Part shown: piece by piece, positions 36,901 to 44,147 of the stretch
How positions within the stretch are numbered: the first letter of the stretch is position 1
How the letters are laid out: each line of letters starts with the position of its first letter
NCBI RefSeq assembly: GCF_024181385.1
Contig: NZ_CP051305.1
Coordinates: 806,001-870,000 of the forward strand
Direction of reading: 5' to 3'
Length of the DNA: 64,000 nucleotides
DNA from: Treponema sp. OMZ 798
Lineage (GTDB): Bacteria > Spirochaetota > Spirochaetia > Treponematales > Treponemataceae
Made by a program: the position numbers and the translations under genes
The notes under the pieces: generated by a model
What the model saw: the letters and a program-made list of their open reading frames with translations, nothing else
Told to the model about the DNA's origin: nothing
Database searches by the model: none

Positions 36901-37118
36901 CTACCGGTACGAAGATAAATATTTCGGGTAAACTCACTGCCGAAGGAACTGCGGCCTTGATAAATCCTCAAAGCTATCCTTCAGGCGGCGAGAATATAAA
37001 GGTGCTTGCAGGCGATATATCTACTGATGAAAACTACAAAAAGTTTAAAGTAAAAAGTAATGGAAATACACCATGGTATGTAGGCTCTGACGGTTCTCTT
37101 ACGACCGAAGCACCTTAA
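33912..37118 (+). CDS. Large lipoprotein 3 with two beta-helix modules and Pmp-like motifs
   Basis: The start codon is TTG at 33912 with GGGGGA about 5 nt upstream. The lipobox is TTTC-like (FTTC, Cys20). The shared N-domain follows. Module 1 (about 430-835) and module 2 (about 838-1068) each run from W..LK.AV through DGEIKA, a DILNAN turn, GLTLK and GGA(V/I)Y to a closing kFkV...W.vd..G.L. Repeated GGA(I/V) and CxFxxN patterns recall chlamydial polymorphic outer-membrane proteins, that is, a right-handed parallel beta-helix. It is 1068 residues long. The gene ends 2 bp from the convergent nitroreductase gene, with no room for a terminator. Confidence 0.77.
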   Translation: MRKFFYGFVFIIFVLTFTTCKQFLTDISETFDYWASTVIVKETVIPNSLMDKESYSCIPSDLDKKISLKLINPQNYSLKMPEGTGTYTDIIMFESEVEGTGGGIPVHGTDYELKQINSVALELTYKDEFLKKYEWGLQNLSPTITFYNKEGREFGSHTFKLRSNTPPPDITNITVCKTAASPEKYVLCIGFDPNKLKEKIGSSDLLHKDIKKININNTEYAIKLNSAGDGFDTTNSNFISKTAVVPISSDSDPVPQEKGVLYFKTDIVVGSRQKTYNLYICDEKGLPSSKKTVSTPSNIPDTAKLYDMTGTTQTEITSTATHSLPYTIAYKNIIGGTIQLKAETTTTGAVIKGKIEKYNGSTYIPYADINSGSQSGTDISLPKPESGEVLYKITFRAEGEGFTPGNFQERYVKLVEGGTLTITSTDLHTNTWKDLKEAVENPAGPILIIIDGEIKADSSYSNYGEITVKRTLTIKGKTGSGSDILNANKTEGGKPHHRIFNIESSGNLTLEGLTLKKGGGSVTDKTNGAAVYSEGSFTAKNCKFTGNEAGSNAAGKGGAVNILKGNTIIDNCEFTSNNANMGGAIYVDENGKCTIGNTSTQTTKIHSNTAVNGAGIYVSSTQPDGCRINKGTIIGGDVFNFASSFGGGIFIFAGAECTIKEGVKIQKNQAENGGGIYNDKGNLKIEGLVSDKVIISACEADSSDSDKKKGGGIYIAGGNVTIENADIKGNTVGLSGEGQAFYVAGGTFEMKTGAKIDDDNDVYLKANVTIQVNTNDISDFGAKITPEKYPNKNNAIKVLEGSAIQASHNKFKVSDKANHTHWKVDDRGNLAQLVKSSDSWKILKQAVTDAHNDAFIYIDGEIKATNAGDNHGFIEIKKDPGFSALDTKVLTIIGVSGSGNDILNANYGTGSAYNTNEHQIFKVFAGVEFTLKGLTLKGAASTTDGGAIYTDGTVNLIDCVIKDNKAALGDALYIAENGLFTMRGSAKIDKNNDVYLTTGTKINISGKLTAEGTAALINPQSYPSGGENIKVLAGDISTDENYKKFKVKSNGNTPWYVGSDGSLTTEAP

Positions 37119-37120
37119 AC

Positions 37121-37657
37121 TTAGCCTAAAAAGTGCATGTTATCGTCAAAGTCTTTTCTTGTTTTTTCCCTTAAAGGGTATCCTTCTTTGGGATAGCCCA
37201 GGGCAATGACAAGGCGGATTCTTTTTCTTCGGTCTATGAGTTTTTGGATGCGTTTTTCGTCAAAGACGCCGAGGATGCAGGTTTCCAAATTTAAGGCTGA
37301 GGCTGCATTTACAAGGTTGGCCGTTAAGATGCCTATATCTATTGCCTTAAAGTCAACCTTCTTTATCATTGAACCTATCTTTGCAGGAAGGCTGTAATTG
37401 TCTTCGGCTATTACCAAAAAAGTATTGCACTCGTCAATAAACTTGTTAAATGAAACCATCTTAGCCTCTGCTATTATTTTTGAGTTTTCGCCTTGGGCAA
37501 CAAAGACCTCGTAGGGCTGGGAATTACAGGCCGATGGCGAAAGCCGTCCGGCTTCTAAAATAGAAACCAAGTCTTCCTTTGAGACAGGTTTGGAATAATC
37601 AAAGCTTCTGCAGCTTTGCCTCTTTTTCATAAGATCTAAAAAATCGTCAAACTTCAT
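37121..37657 (-). CDS. Nitroreductase-family FMN oxidoreductase
   Basis: A 178-residue flavoprotein that reduces nitro or quinone compounds with NAD(P)H. The N-terminal RQSCRSFDYSKPVSKEDL and SPSACNSQPYEV are typical FMN-phosphate-binding segments, and the C-terminal IALGYPKEGYP is also characteristic. I choose ATG 37657 because GGAGG lies 5 nt upstream; a longer frame at 37669 overlaps that site. It is short for the family, close to the minimal single-domain type. The natural substrate is unknown. Confidence 0.88.
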   Translation of the reverse strand: MKFDDFLDLMKKRQSCRSFDYSKPVSKEDLVSILEAGRLSPSACNSQPYEVFVAQGENSKIIAEAKMVSFNKFIDECNTFLVIAEDNYSLPAKIGSMIKKVDFKAIDIGILTANLVNAASALNLETCILGVFDEKRIQKLIDRRKRIRLVIALGYPKEGYPLREKTRKDFDDNMHFLG

Positions 37658-37697
37658 CTTTTCCTCCATAAAAACTTTTTACCAAGCAAATATCGAA

Positions 37698-38864
37698 TTA
37701 CTTTTCAGGAAGGCTGTCTAAGGGCCTTTCCTCGTCCGGGGCCTTAGAGATAAACCGGCCTTTCCCGTTATCTCTGTGCTGCACAATTATTCCTGTTTCG
37801 GGGTTTTCTCTTTCTTTAATCCCTCTCATTAAAAGCGGAAATATTTTTGCTTCCTTTTTTGGGCTTCGGTTAAAGATTAGGATTAAGGCCTCATCTTTAA
37901 AGGCATCCATCATAAAAAAGTCTCCGTCACCGTCTCCTGCTATTAAAACGGGAGCCTTGTTTTGGTGTTTGGGGGCAAGTACTTTTTTTATTGCTTCTGC
38001 CTTTCCCTCCCGCCTTGTTGCAGGGATCGAAGTGTCGTTTATAACCGTAAGCTTTTTATTTTTATCAAGAAGTCTTCGTCTTCCGAAAACGTTTTTACTT
38101 TCAAGATTATACCCGTACTTTGGGTGGGAGGCAAATACGCGTACATTGTCTTCTTGGGAGGCCGAGCAAATATAGACCTCGATTCCGTTTTCTTTTAAAG
38201 CCGAAAAAAGGTTTTGCATTTCTTCCTGAATACGCAAGCCCTTTCTATATCCGCCTTCTACCTCTCCGGCCCTTCCTTTTAAAACCGATGAGGATCTTAG
38301 GGTATAGGTTTTTATTTCATCCTTTAAGCCTTGGTCTATTGCCTTCTCGGTAAGGGCCGACAGCTCTTCTATCGTCATGCCTGTGCTTACCGATTGGCCG
38401 ATGTCTACTCCGCAAAGGGAGGCTGCTCCGCGCATCAAAACCAGCATCTTCGCTTTAAAATCTATAAACTCTTCGGTTAAGGTAATTTCTGCAAGGCTCA
38501 TTTTTCCGCCGAAGCCGGAATAATTTTTATATAAAAAATCGTATCGCTCGTTTAAATCGTCGGAAAGTTCGCCTGCAGTTAAGGCCTTCCCTTCAAGGTT
38601 TGCCGTATGCGGCAAAATCACATCTTGAGGAATTCCTGCCCTTATGGTTTGATCAAATTCTTCGGGGGTTAAATTAAACTTAAGATTTTCAATCTGGTAT
38701 ACAAAGAGGTTATCCTGTGTGTCATAAAAAATCGAAGTAAAATCCCAGTCAAAAACTGCATAGTTTCCGTTAAAAGCCTTTTCTCTTATCAGCTTTTCAA
38801 GCCTCTTTTTATTTTGAGGCTCCCAATTTCCCGTCTTTAAAATTAAAGCATAATCTTTAAGCAT
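37698..38864 (-). CDS. HAD-superfamily hydrolase, phosphoserine phosphatase-like
   Basis: Motif I is FDWDFTS near residue 39, with the nucleophile Asp and the general-acid Asp two residues later. Motif II is likely ICSASQE near residue 235. Motif III/IV is the Lys region near 290 followed by IAGDGDGDFFMM near residue 320. A large helical cap lies between motifs I and II (about 60-220). At 388 residues it is bigger than SerB. It is an exported-signal-free, cytoplasmic enzyme. The substrate cannot be named. Confidence 0.75.
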   Translation of the reverse strand: MLKDYALILKTGNWEPQNKKRLEKLIREKAFNGNYAVFDWDFTSIFYDTQDNLFVYQIENLKFNLTPEEFDQTIRAGIPQDVILPHTANLEGKALTAGELSDDLNERYDFLYKNYSGFGGKMSLAEITLTEEFIDFKAKMLVLMRGAASLCGVDIGQSVSTGMTIEELSALTEKAIDQGLKDEIKTYTLRSSSVLKGRAGEVEGGYRKGLRIQEEMQNLFSALKENGIEVYICSASQEDNVRVFASHPKYGYNLESKNVFGRRRLLDKNKKLTVINDTSIPATRREGKAEAIKKVLAPKHQNKAPVLIAGDGDGDFFMMDAFKDEALILIFNRSPKKEAKIFPLLMRGIKERENPETGIIVQHRDNGKGRFISKAPDEERPLDSLPEK

Positions 38865-38975
38865 AAGGCCATTATGAAGTAATCGTAAAATAAAGTCAAT
38901 CGGAAGGGGCGGGGATTAATTAAAAAATGAGTTTTAGTTTGTCAAATAAAATATTAATTTTTTTTATTTTTACTA

Positions 38976-38986
38976 CTTACTGTAAG
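38976..38986. promoter_or_regulatory. CTTACTGTAAG motif upstream of Rpn copy 3
   Basis: This 11-mer is identical to 128-138 at the left-edge operator. It lies 7 bp before a TACAAT (38994-38999) that could be a -10 box. Confidence 0.35.
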
Positions 38987-39040
38987 AAATATATACAATA
39001 ATAGTGAAGGCGGCAAAATAGTCTTTTATGGAGGTCTTTT

Positions 39041-39880
39041 ATGACGAAAAAAAAAGAATGTTTAAATCCCAAAACTGATTGGGTATTCAAATTGATGTTT
39101 TCAAAAGGAGAAAAAGGAAACAAGGCTCTTGTTGGTTTTTTAAATGCCTTTTTGGAAGATTCTTACGGTAAAATTAAAAAAGCCGATATTTTAAATACCG
39201 AGCTTACCCGTGATGCCCCCAATGGAGAAACTTATCATCTTGATTTTCTGATTAAAACCGATTCAGGTCTCATTATAGATCTTGAGATGCAGCAGTTTTG
39301 GAAAAACAATTACCCGATACGAAATCAGATGTATTTGCTCCGTATTGCCTCACGCTTTTTAAAAATGGAACCAAAAGAAACGGATCCGTTTTTTGCCATA
39401 AGTCTTTCCGTTTTCGGTTGTGATATACCGAAAAATGTAGAGCTTGTACAAATGTCAAAAACATCGGTAATTCAATATATTTATGTTGAATTAAACAAGT
39501 TAATAGGTTATACTATGAAAAAGAGCATAACAGAGTATACCCCAAAAGATTTTTGGATAAGGTTTTTAACTAAGTATGAAGAAGATAAAAAAAGCGGAAT
39601 GTTGGAAAAATTATGTGAGTTAGAGGAGGGGATAAAAATGGCTGAAGAAACACTACTGTGGGTAACTGAAGAAGAAAGACAAATGGCTAGAGAATTGTCC
39701 AAAGAAAAATATCAGATGTTCTTAGAAGCGGAAAGAGCCGATGCCAGAAGAGAAGGTTTAGCTGATGGTGCATATCAAAAAGCCAGGGAGACAGCGGCTT
39801 CTTTTAAGCGGCTTGGTGTAGATATTGCCAAAATAGTTGAAGGGACAGGCTTAAGCAGGGAAGAAGTAGAGACTCTTTAG
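39041..39880 (+). CDS. Rpn-family PD-(D/E)XK nuclease/putative transposase, copy 3 (divergent)
   Basis: A 279-residue member of a different branch of the same family, opening NPKTDWVFKLMFS. The catalytic set is Asp68 (YHLDFLIK), Glu82 and Gln84 (IDLEMQQF). Similarity to copies 1 and 2 is low apart from the active site and the C-terminal GLADGAYQKARETA...TGLSREEVETL tail. A GGAGG site precedes the start. The internal start at 39638 has a GAGGAGGGG site. Nothing else links it to neighbours, so it is probably independent. Confidence 0.83.
   Translation: MTKKKECLNPKTDWVFKLMFSKGEKGNKALVGFLNAFLEDSYGKIKKADILNTELTRDAPNGETYHLDFLIKTDSGLIIDLEMQQFWKNNYPIRNQMYLLRIASRFLKMEPKETDPFFAISLSVFGCDIPKNVELVQMSKTSVIQYIYVELNKLIGYTMKKSITEYTPKDFWIRFLTKYEEDKKSGMLEKLCELEEGIKMAEETLLWVTEEERQMARELSKEKYQMFLEAERADARREGLADGAYQKARETAASFKRLGVDIAKIVEGTGLSREEVETL
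39623..39631 (+). promoter_or_regulatory. Internal Shine-Dalgarno in Rpn copy 3
   Basis: GAGGAGGGG encodes the LEEG stretch of the full protein. Its GGAGG core (39625-39629) is 8 nt before the internal ATG, the same spacing as in copies 1 and 2. Confidence 0.6.
39638..39880 (+). CDS. Predicted intragenic C-terminal product of Rpn copy 3 (80 aa)
   Basis: An in-frame ATG at residue 200 of copy 3 follows a near-ideal Shine-Dalgarno. The 80-residue product begins MAEETLLWV and is charged and helical, lacking all catalytic residues. It parallels the short products predicted for copies 1 and 2. Confidence 0.5.
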   Translation: MAEETLLWVTEEERQMARELSKEKYQMFLEAERADARREGLADGAYQKARETAASFKRLGVDIAKIVEGTGLSREEVETL

Positions 39881-39946
39881 GACACAATCAAAATCCACAG
39901 ATTTGCTCTTGATAGTTTACACACAGCCCCTTTTCAAAATTGTGTC
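39881..39946. repeat. Distant inverted repeat GACACAAT/ATTGTGTC upstream of murG
   Basis: The arms are at 39881-39888 and 39939-39946, about 50 bp apart. The right arm lies in the spacer of the murG promoter. Confidence 0.35.
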
Positions 39947-39959
39947 ATTGTGATACACT
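39931..39959 (+). promoter_or_regulatory. Promoter giving a likely leaderless murG mRNA
   Basis: TTTTCA (39931-39936), a 17-nt spacer and TACACT (39954-39959) with extended TG (39951-39952). The ATG at 39967 is 7 nt after the -10, about where transcription should begin. Confidence 0.5.
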
Positions 39960-39966
39960 TACGGCT

Positions 39967-41142
39967 ATGAAATGTGTTGTTTTTACCGGAGGCGGAACAG
40001 GGGGACATATTTTCCCGGGACTGGCCGTTGCCGAGGTGTTAAGCTCTTCTTCGGAATGTAGGATAGTTTGGATAGGCTCTGCTAAGGGCCTTGACCGCAA
40101 AATAGTCGAATCTTCGGCTCTTCATTCGGCCTCTCCTTCAGTTCTCGAATTTAAAGGGGTCCCTGCCGGAAAATTAAGGCGGTATTTTAGTTTTCAAAAT
40201 TTTATAGATGTTTTTAAGGTCGCCGCAGGCTTTATAAAGTCTTTTTTTATTCTTTTAAGGTTAAAACCTATTTTTGTTTTTTCTAAGGGCGGCTTTGTTT
40301 CGGTGCCTCCCTGCGCTGCGGCAAAGCTTTTAAAGATTCCCGTTATCACTCACGAGTGCGATTTTTCGCCGGGCCTTGCAACTAAGATTAATTCCAAATT
40401 TGCAAATCACATCATGGTTTCATATCAAGAAACTACGGAGCTTTTACCGGCCTCTATCCGCTCAAAGCTTATCTGCACGGGGAACCCTGTCCGCTTAAGT
40501 TTTTATTCGGGCAGCCCTGAAAAGGGCCGTACCTTTTTAAATATACAGCAGGACTTACCCGTTCTCTTTGTATTGGGCGGAAGCCTCGGTGCAAGGCAAT
40601 TAAACGATTTGATTTCAGATTCGATCGAGTACCTTGTAAAACATTTTGTTGTAGTTCATCAGATTGGGGAAGCCAACATGGATCAGGGGCAAAAAATTAA
40701 AGAAGCCCTTTTAAACTCCTCTCCACAATTTGCAGAAAATTATAAACCCTATCCTTTTATAAAAAATGAGATGGCTGATGTTTTAAGCCTGTCTTCAATT
40801 GTTGTGTCGCGGGCCGGCGCCAATACTGTTTGGGAATCGGCTGCTGCAGGTAAGCCTATGATCCTGGTTCCTCTAGAAAAGGGAAGTTCGCGCGGCGATC
40901 AAATAGAAAATGCCGAATTCTTTAAGAAAAAGGGTGCTGCAGAAATTCTTTTGGGCGAGGATGTAAGGCCCGATGTTTTTATAAGCCTTTTACGGGATCT
41001 GGGCTTTGAAGAAAACGGAAGCGGAAACGATAGGCTTAAAAACATGGCTAAGGCCTCGGCAGCTCTTGCAGGCGAAAAACCGGCCGTTATAATTTCGGAC
41101 TTTTTAAAAAGTTTTTTCACCTCTAAAAACGGAGAGCTTTAA
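39967..41142 (+). CDS. murG: UDP-GlcNAc:lipid II transferase MurG
   Basis: Adds GlcNAc to lipid I at the inner face of the membrane to make lipid II. The N-terminal GGGTGGHIFPGLAVAE loop begins near residue 7, and the donor-site motifs VLGGSLGARQLND and SRAGANTVWE are intact. The length, 391 residues, is slightly above the usual 355-360. I start at ATG 39967; a longer frame from 39940 has no family similarity in its extra nine residues. There is no Shine-Dalgarno, which fits the promoter placement. It heads a compact run of genes to ftsJ. Confidence 0.93.
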   Translation: MKCVVFTGGGTGGHIFPGLAVAEVLSSSSECRIVWIGSAKGLDRKIVESSALHSASPSVLEFKGVPAGKLRRYFSFQNFIDVFKVAAGFIKSFFILLRLKPIFVFSKGGFVSVPPCAAAKLLKIPVITHECDFSPGLATKINSKFANHIMVSYQETTELLPASIRSKLICTGNPVRLSFYSGSPEKGRTFLNIQQDLPVLFVLGGSLGARQLNDLISDSIEYLVKHFVVVHQIGEANMDQGQKIKEALLNSSPQFAENYKPYPFIKNEMADVLSLSSIVVSRAGANTVWESAAAGKPMILVPLEKGSSRGDQIENAEFFKKKGAAEILLGEDVRPDVFISLLRDLGFEENGSGNDRLKNMAKASAALAGEKPAVIISDFLKSFFTSKNGEL

Positions 41143-41177
41143 AGAATGAGGATGATTAAATGATGGAGAATAATTAA

Positions 41178-41645
41178 ATGCAGATAGGTAGTGCCGATAT
41201 AGTTTTTTTGATTATATTAACTTTTTTTGCCGTCAAGGTTACGGTAACGGGTTTTATAGACGAGTTTTTTTCAAAGGCTGCCGTAATAGTCGGAGGGCTT
41301 ATAGCATTTTTGTTTTATAAATTGCTTACTCCCGTAATTACCGAGCTTCTTGGAGAAAAATCCTTATCGGCTGTTATAGCCTTTTTAATTTTATTTTTGT
41401 CTGCTTATTTGATTATAAAACTTGTGCAAGTTTTTTTAGGCTCCCTTTTTTCAAACGAGTCATTAAAAAATTTGGACAGGTCATTGGGCTTTTTTTTAGG
41501 CCTTGTCGAGGGATTGATTGTGATAGGCGTTATCCTAATGCTCATCAATATTCAAACCTTTATTTCGTTTGATAAGATATTAAGCGAAAGTATTTTTGCT
41601 AAAATACTTTCTCCGTTTATTTTAGATATAACTAAGCAGTTATAG
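41178..41645 (+). CDS. CvpA-family membrane protein
   Basis: A 155-residue protein with four hydrophobic segments, matching the CvpA (colicin V production) family, including VKVTVTGFIDEFF and a central glycine-rich LGFFLGLVEGLIVIG. The family is linked to envelope maintenance in other bacteria but its mechanism is unclear. GGAG precedes the ATG by 10 nt. It lies between murG and the DNA polymerase delta' gene. Confidence 0.78.
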   Translation: MQIGSADIVFLIILTFFAVKVTVTGFIDEFFSKAAVIVGGLIAFLFYKLLTPVITELLGEKSLSAVIAFLILFLSAYLIIKLVQVFLGSLFSNESLKNLDRSLGFFLGLVEGLIVIGVILMLINIQTFISFDKILSESIFAKILSPFILDITKQL

Positions 41646-41658
41646 GTAGGAGATGGTG

Positions 41659-42948
41659 ATGTTTGAAAATCTGATAGATCAGGAAGCAGGGCTTAGGCTT
41701 ATTCGGGATATAGAACAAAAAAAACTTCCGCCTTCGATTTTGTTTTCGGGGCCCGAATGTTCGGGGAAGCTGACTGCTGCCCTTGAGCTTGCCCGCTCCG
41801 TTTCATGTACCGAATCGGGGCACTGGACATGTAGCTGCTCTTCATGCTTGAGGCAAAAAGAGATGATTTCTCCGGATGTTCTTATTTTGGGTGCACGAGA
41901 TCACAGCCCCGAAATCAAGGCTGCCTCTGAAACCTTGTTAAAGACAAAAACTATTTCTTCCCGATACTTATTTTTGCGTAGTATCAGAAAACTTACCTCC
42001 CGATTTGATCCTCGTCTTTGGGATACGGATGAAGCTCGGTTTGTTAAGGCTGCCCCCCTCATTGCAGAGATTGAAGATATCCTAGCCGATCTATGCTCGG
42101 TTCCTATCGAAACCATGGATGAAAAAACTTTGAGCAAAATTACGGAAAGCCTTGTTTTAAAAAGTACAAAACTTCAGGACGAGTGCATGTACGATACGAT
42201 TCCCATCAATCAGGTTAGAAAGGCCTCGTCATGGGTGCGTCTGATGCCTTCGGGAATAAAAAAAGTTTTGATTGTCGAAAATGCCGATAAGATGCAGGAA
42301 GGAGCACGGAATGCTTTTTTAAAAATTTTGGAAGAGCCGCCTTCATACGCAATCTTTATTTTGACTACCGCTCATCGCGGAGCAATTATGCCTACCATCT
42401 TATCTCGGGTAAGGCCCTATAATTTTAAAGAGCGTGATGAAAAATCTCAAGAAGAAGTTATAAGAAGGGTTTTTAAGGGAGAGGTTTCCCACGAACCTTT
42501 CGGAAAATTTAATCTTTTAAGCTCTTACCTTTACGGTTTTTTACCCGTAAGTTTTAGGACAATTCAAAATGCCGCTTCCTTATTTTACGAGTATATTTTT
42601 TTACTCATAGACAGGCAAAATAAAATTCTTCCCTCTGCTCTTTATAATTCGGTCTCTGATTATAAAAACGAAAATCATTACGACAATTCAAATTGTACGG
42701 TGCCGAATATTGTAAATCTTTTAAATAAGTGTAAGCCGCATACTATTTACGTTTTGTTTTTAAACAGCCTTTTGTTTTTTTTGCAGAAAGGCCTAGAAAA
42801 TGAAGAATGTTCAGCCTTGGAACTTGAGTCCTATTTTAAAATAACGGCCTTGATAAAAAATGCAGAAGCCGCTGTAGATATTTTTAATATCTCTCCTCAG
42901 GCCGCCTTAGAAAACTTGGCGGAGGGAATTAAGGAAAAGCTTATATGA
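41659..42948 (+). CDS. holB: DNA polymerase III delta'-like clamp-loader subunit
   Basis: An AAA+ clamp-loader protein. A P-loop-like SGPECSGK is near residue 28, followed by a four-Cys zinc module (CTESGHWTCSCSSC). The arginine-finger/sensor segment is ARNAFLKILEEPPSYAIFI near residue 215, typical of delta'. At 430 residues it is longer than E. coli HolB. I choose ATG 41659 (MFENLID) because TAGGAG is 6 nt upstream. The histidine-kinase start overlaps its stop (ATGA). Confidence 0.82.
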   Translation: MFENLIDQEAGLRLIRDIEQKKLPPSILFSGPECSGKLTAALELARSVSCTESGHWTCSCSSCLRQKEMISPDVLILGARDHSPEIKAASETLLKTKTISSRYLFLRSIRKLTSRFDPRLWDTDEARFVKAAPLIAEIEDILADLCSVPIETMDEKTLSKITESLVLKSTKLQDECMYDTIPINQVRKASSWVRLMPSGIKKVLIVENADKMQEGARNAFLKILEEPPSYAIFILTTAHRGAIMPTILSRVRPYNFKERDEKSQEEVIRRVFKGEVSHEPFGKFNLLSSYLYGFLPVSFRTIQNAASLFYEYIFLLIDRQNKILPSALYNSVSDYKNENHYDNSNCTVPNIVNLLNKCKPHTIYVLFLNSLLFFLQKGLENEECSALELESYFKITALIKNAEAAVDIFNISPQAALENLAEGIKEKLI

Positions 42949-44147
42949 GAGAGTTTATGAGAAGGGGAATACAAAAATCCCCGAGCATGAATGAGGCCCA
43001 GCTCCGCACCTTTGTAAAGCTGCTTGCAAACGAGTATTCTCTTTTGGACTCCGTGATGGATTCTTTAAACGACGGCGTTATAGTTGCAAATTCCGAAAAC
43101 AAGATTATAAAATCGAATAGGGCCGCTGAAAGAATTTTAGGCACTCCGCTTGGCGAAAGCCATGAAAAAAATGTATGGGAGCATATAAAGATTCAGGATA
43201 TTGCGGACTTTGTTTCTTATGTAATTGAAAATGAAAGCGGACAAACTTCAAAAGAGTTTAACCTTAAGGCAGATATGCCGGAAGGTAAAAATAAGTACAT
43301 TGAAGTATCGGTTCTTCCCCTGGTAAAAGAAAAAAAAATTCAGGGCACGATAATTATGATTGCGGACATTACCGAAAAAAGAAGTGAAGAAATTAAAAAC
43401 CGCCGCCTTGAAAATCTTGCAAGCCTTACAAATGTTGCCGCCGCCGTTGCCCACGAAATTAAAAACCCGCTTGCAGCGATCAGCATCCACTTACAGCTTT
43501 TAAAGAAAAATTTTACCGCCTGCAATTTGTCCATAAACCAAAAGGCTCAAAAGCATATAGGCGTTATCGAAGAAGAAATTGAAAGACTCAATAAAATCGT
43601 AGTGGATTTTTTATTTGCCGTGCGTCCTTTAAAATTCGAATTTGTTCCGGTAGATGTAAATGCTCTTTTAAAGAATTTATACGAAACCTTTTTTGACGAG
43701 TTTAACGATAAGGGCATAACCATTTCGCTTAACTTTTCAAAGGATCTTCCCAAAATTCAAGGCGATGAAAGATTTTTGCGGCAAGCCTTTATGAATGTAT
43801 TGACAAACGCAAAATCCGCAATGCCGGACGGAGGTTTTTTGGATATTTCGACAAAGAGCGAAAACGATTTTCTTCTTGTAATTATTTCGGATTCGGGACA
43901 GGGTATCCTGCCTGAAGATCTTCATAAAATCTTTGAGCCTTATTTTACTACTAAGCATGACGGAACAGGATTGGGGCTCACCATGACTTATAAGGTTATA
44001 AAGGAACATGGAGGCGATATAAATGTTTATTCGGATTACGGATTGGGAACAAGTTTTAAATTTTCTCTCCCGATAGAACGTAAGGGTGCAATGCTTTTAC
44101 TTTCCGATAAAACTTCCGACTTTGATTCGGTAAAGGATATAAAATGA
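42945..44147 (+). CDS. atoS: Cytoplasmic PAS histidine kinase (AtoS/NtrB-like)
   Basis: A soluble sensor kinase of 400 residues with no membrane segment. A PAS domain spans about 30-140. The phosphorylated His is near residue 170 in AVAHEIKNPLAAI. The ATPase domain shows N box FLRQAFMNVLTNAKSAMPDGG, split as usual by the G boxes ISDSGQGI and GTGLGLTM. It overlaps the response regulator by 4 bp (ATGA) and holB by 4 bp, so all three are co-translated. An AtoS/AtoC pair has been described in T. denticola; whether this is the same locus cannot be shown here. Confidence 0.9.
   Translation: MREFMRRGIQKSPSMNEAQLRTFVKLLANEYSLLDSVMDSLNDGVIVANSENKIIKSNRAAERILGTPLGESHEKNVWEHIKIQDIADFVSYVIENESGQTSKEFNLKADMPEGKNKYIEVSVLPLVKEKKIQGTIIMIADITEKRSEEIKNRRLENLASLTNVAAAVAHEIKNPLAAISIHLQLLKKNFTACNLSINQKAQKHIGVIEEEIERLNKIVVDFLFAVRPLKFEFVPVDVNALLKNLYETFFDEFNDKGITISLNFSKDLPKIQGDERFLRQAFMNVLTNAKSAMPDGGFLDISTKSENDFLLVIISDSGQGILPEDLHKIFEPYFTTKHDGTGLGLTMTYKVIKEHGGDINVYSDYGLGTSFKFSLPIERKGAMLLLSDKTSDFDSVKDIK

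Noticed and set aside
41143..41177. Small near-repeat before cvpA (GATTAAATGATGGAG and AATAATTAAATG)
   Set aside because: It is short and AT-rich, and probably chance; the start codon with GGAG is clear without it.
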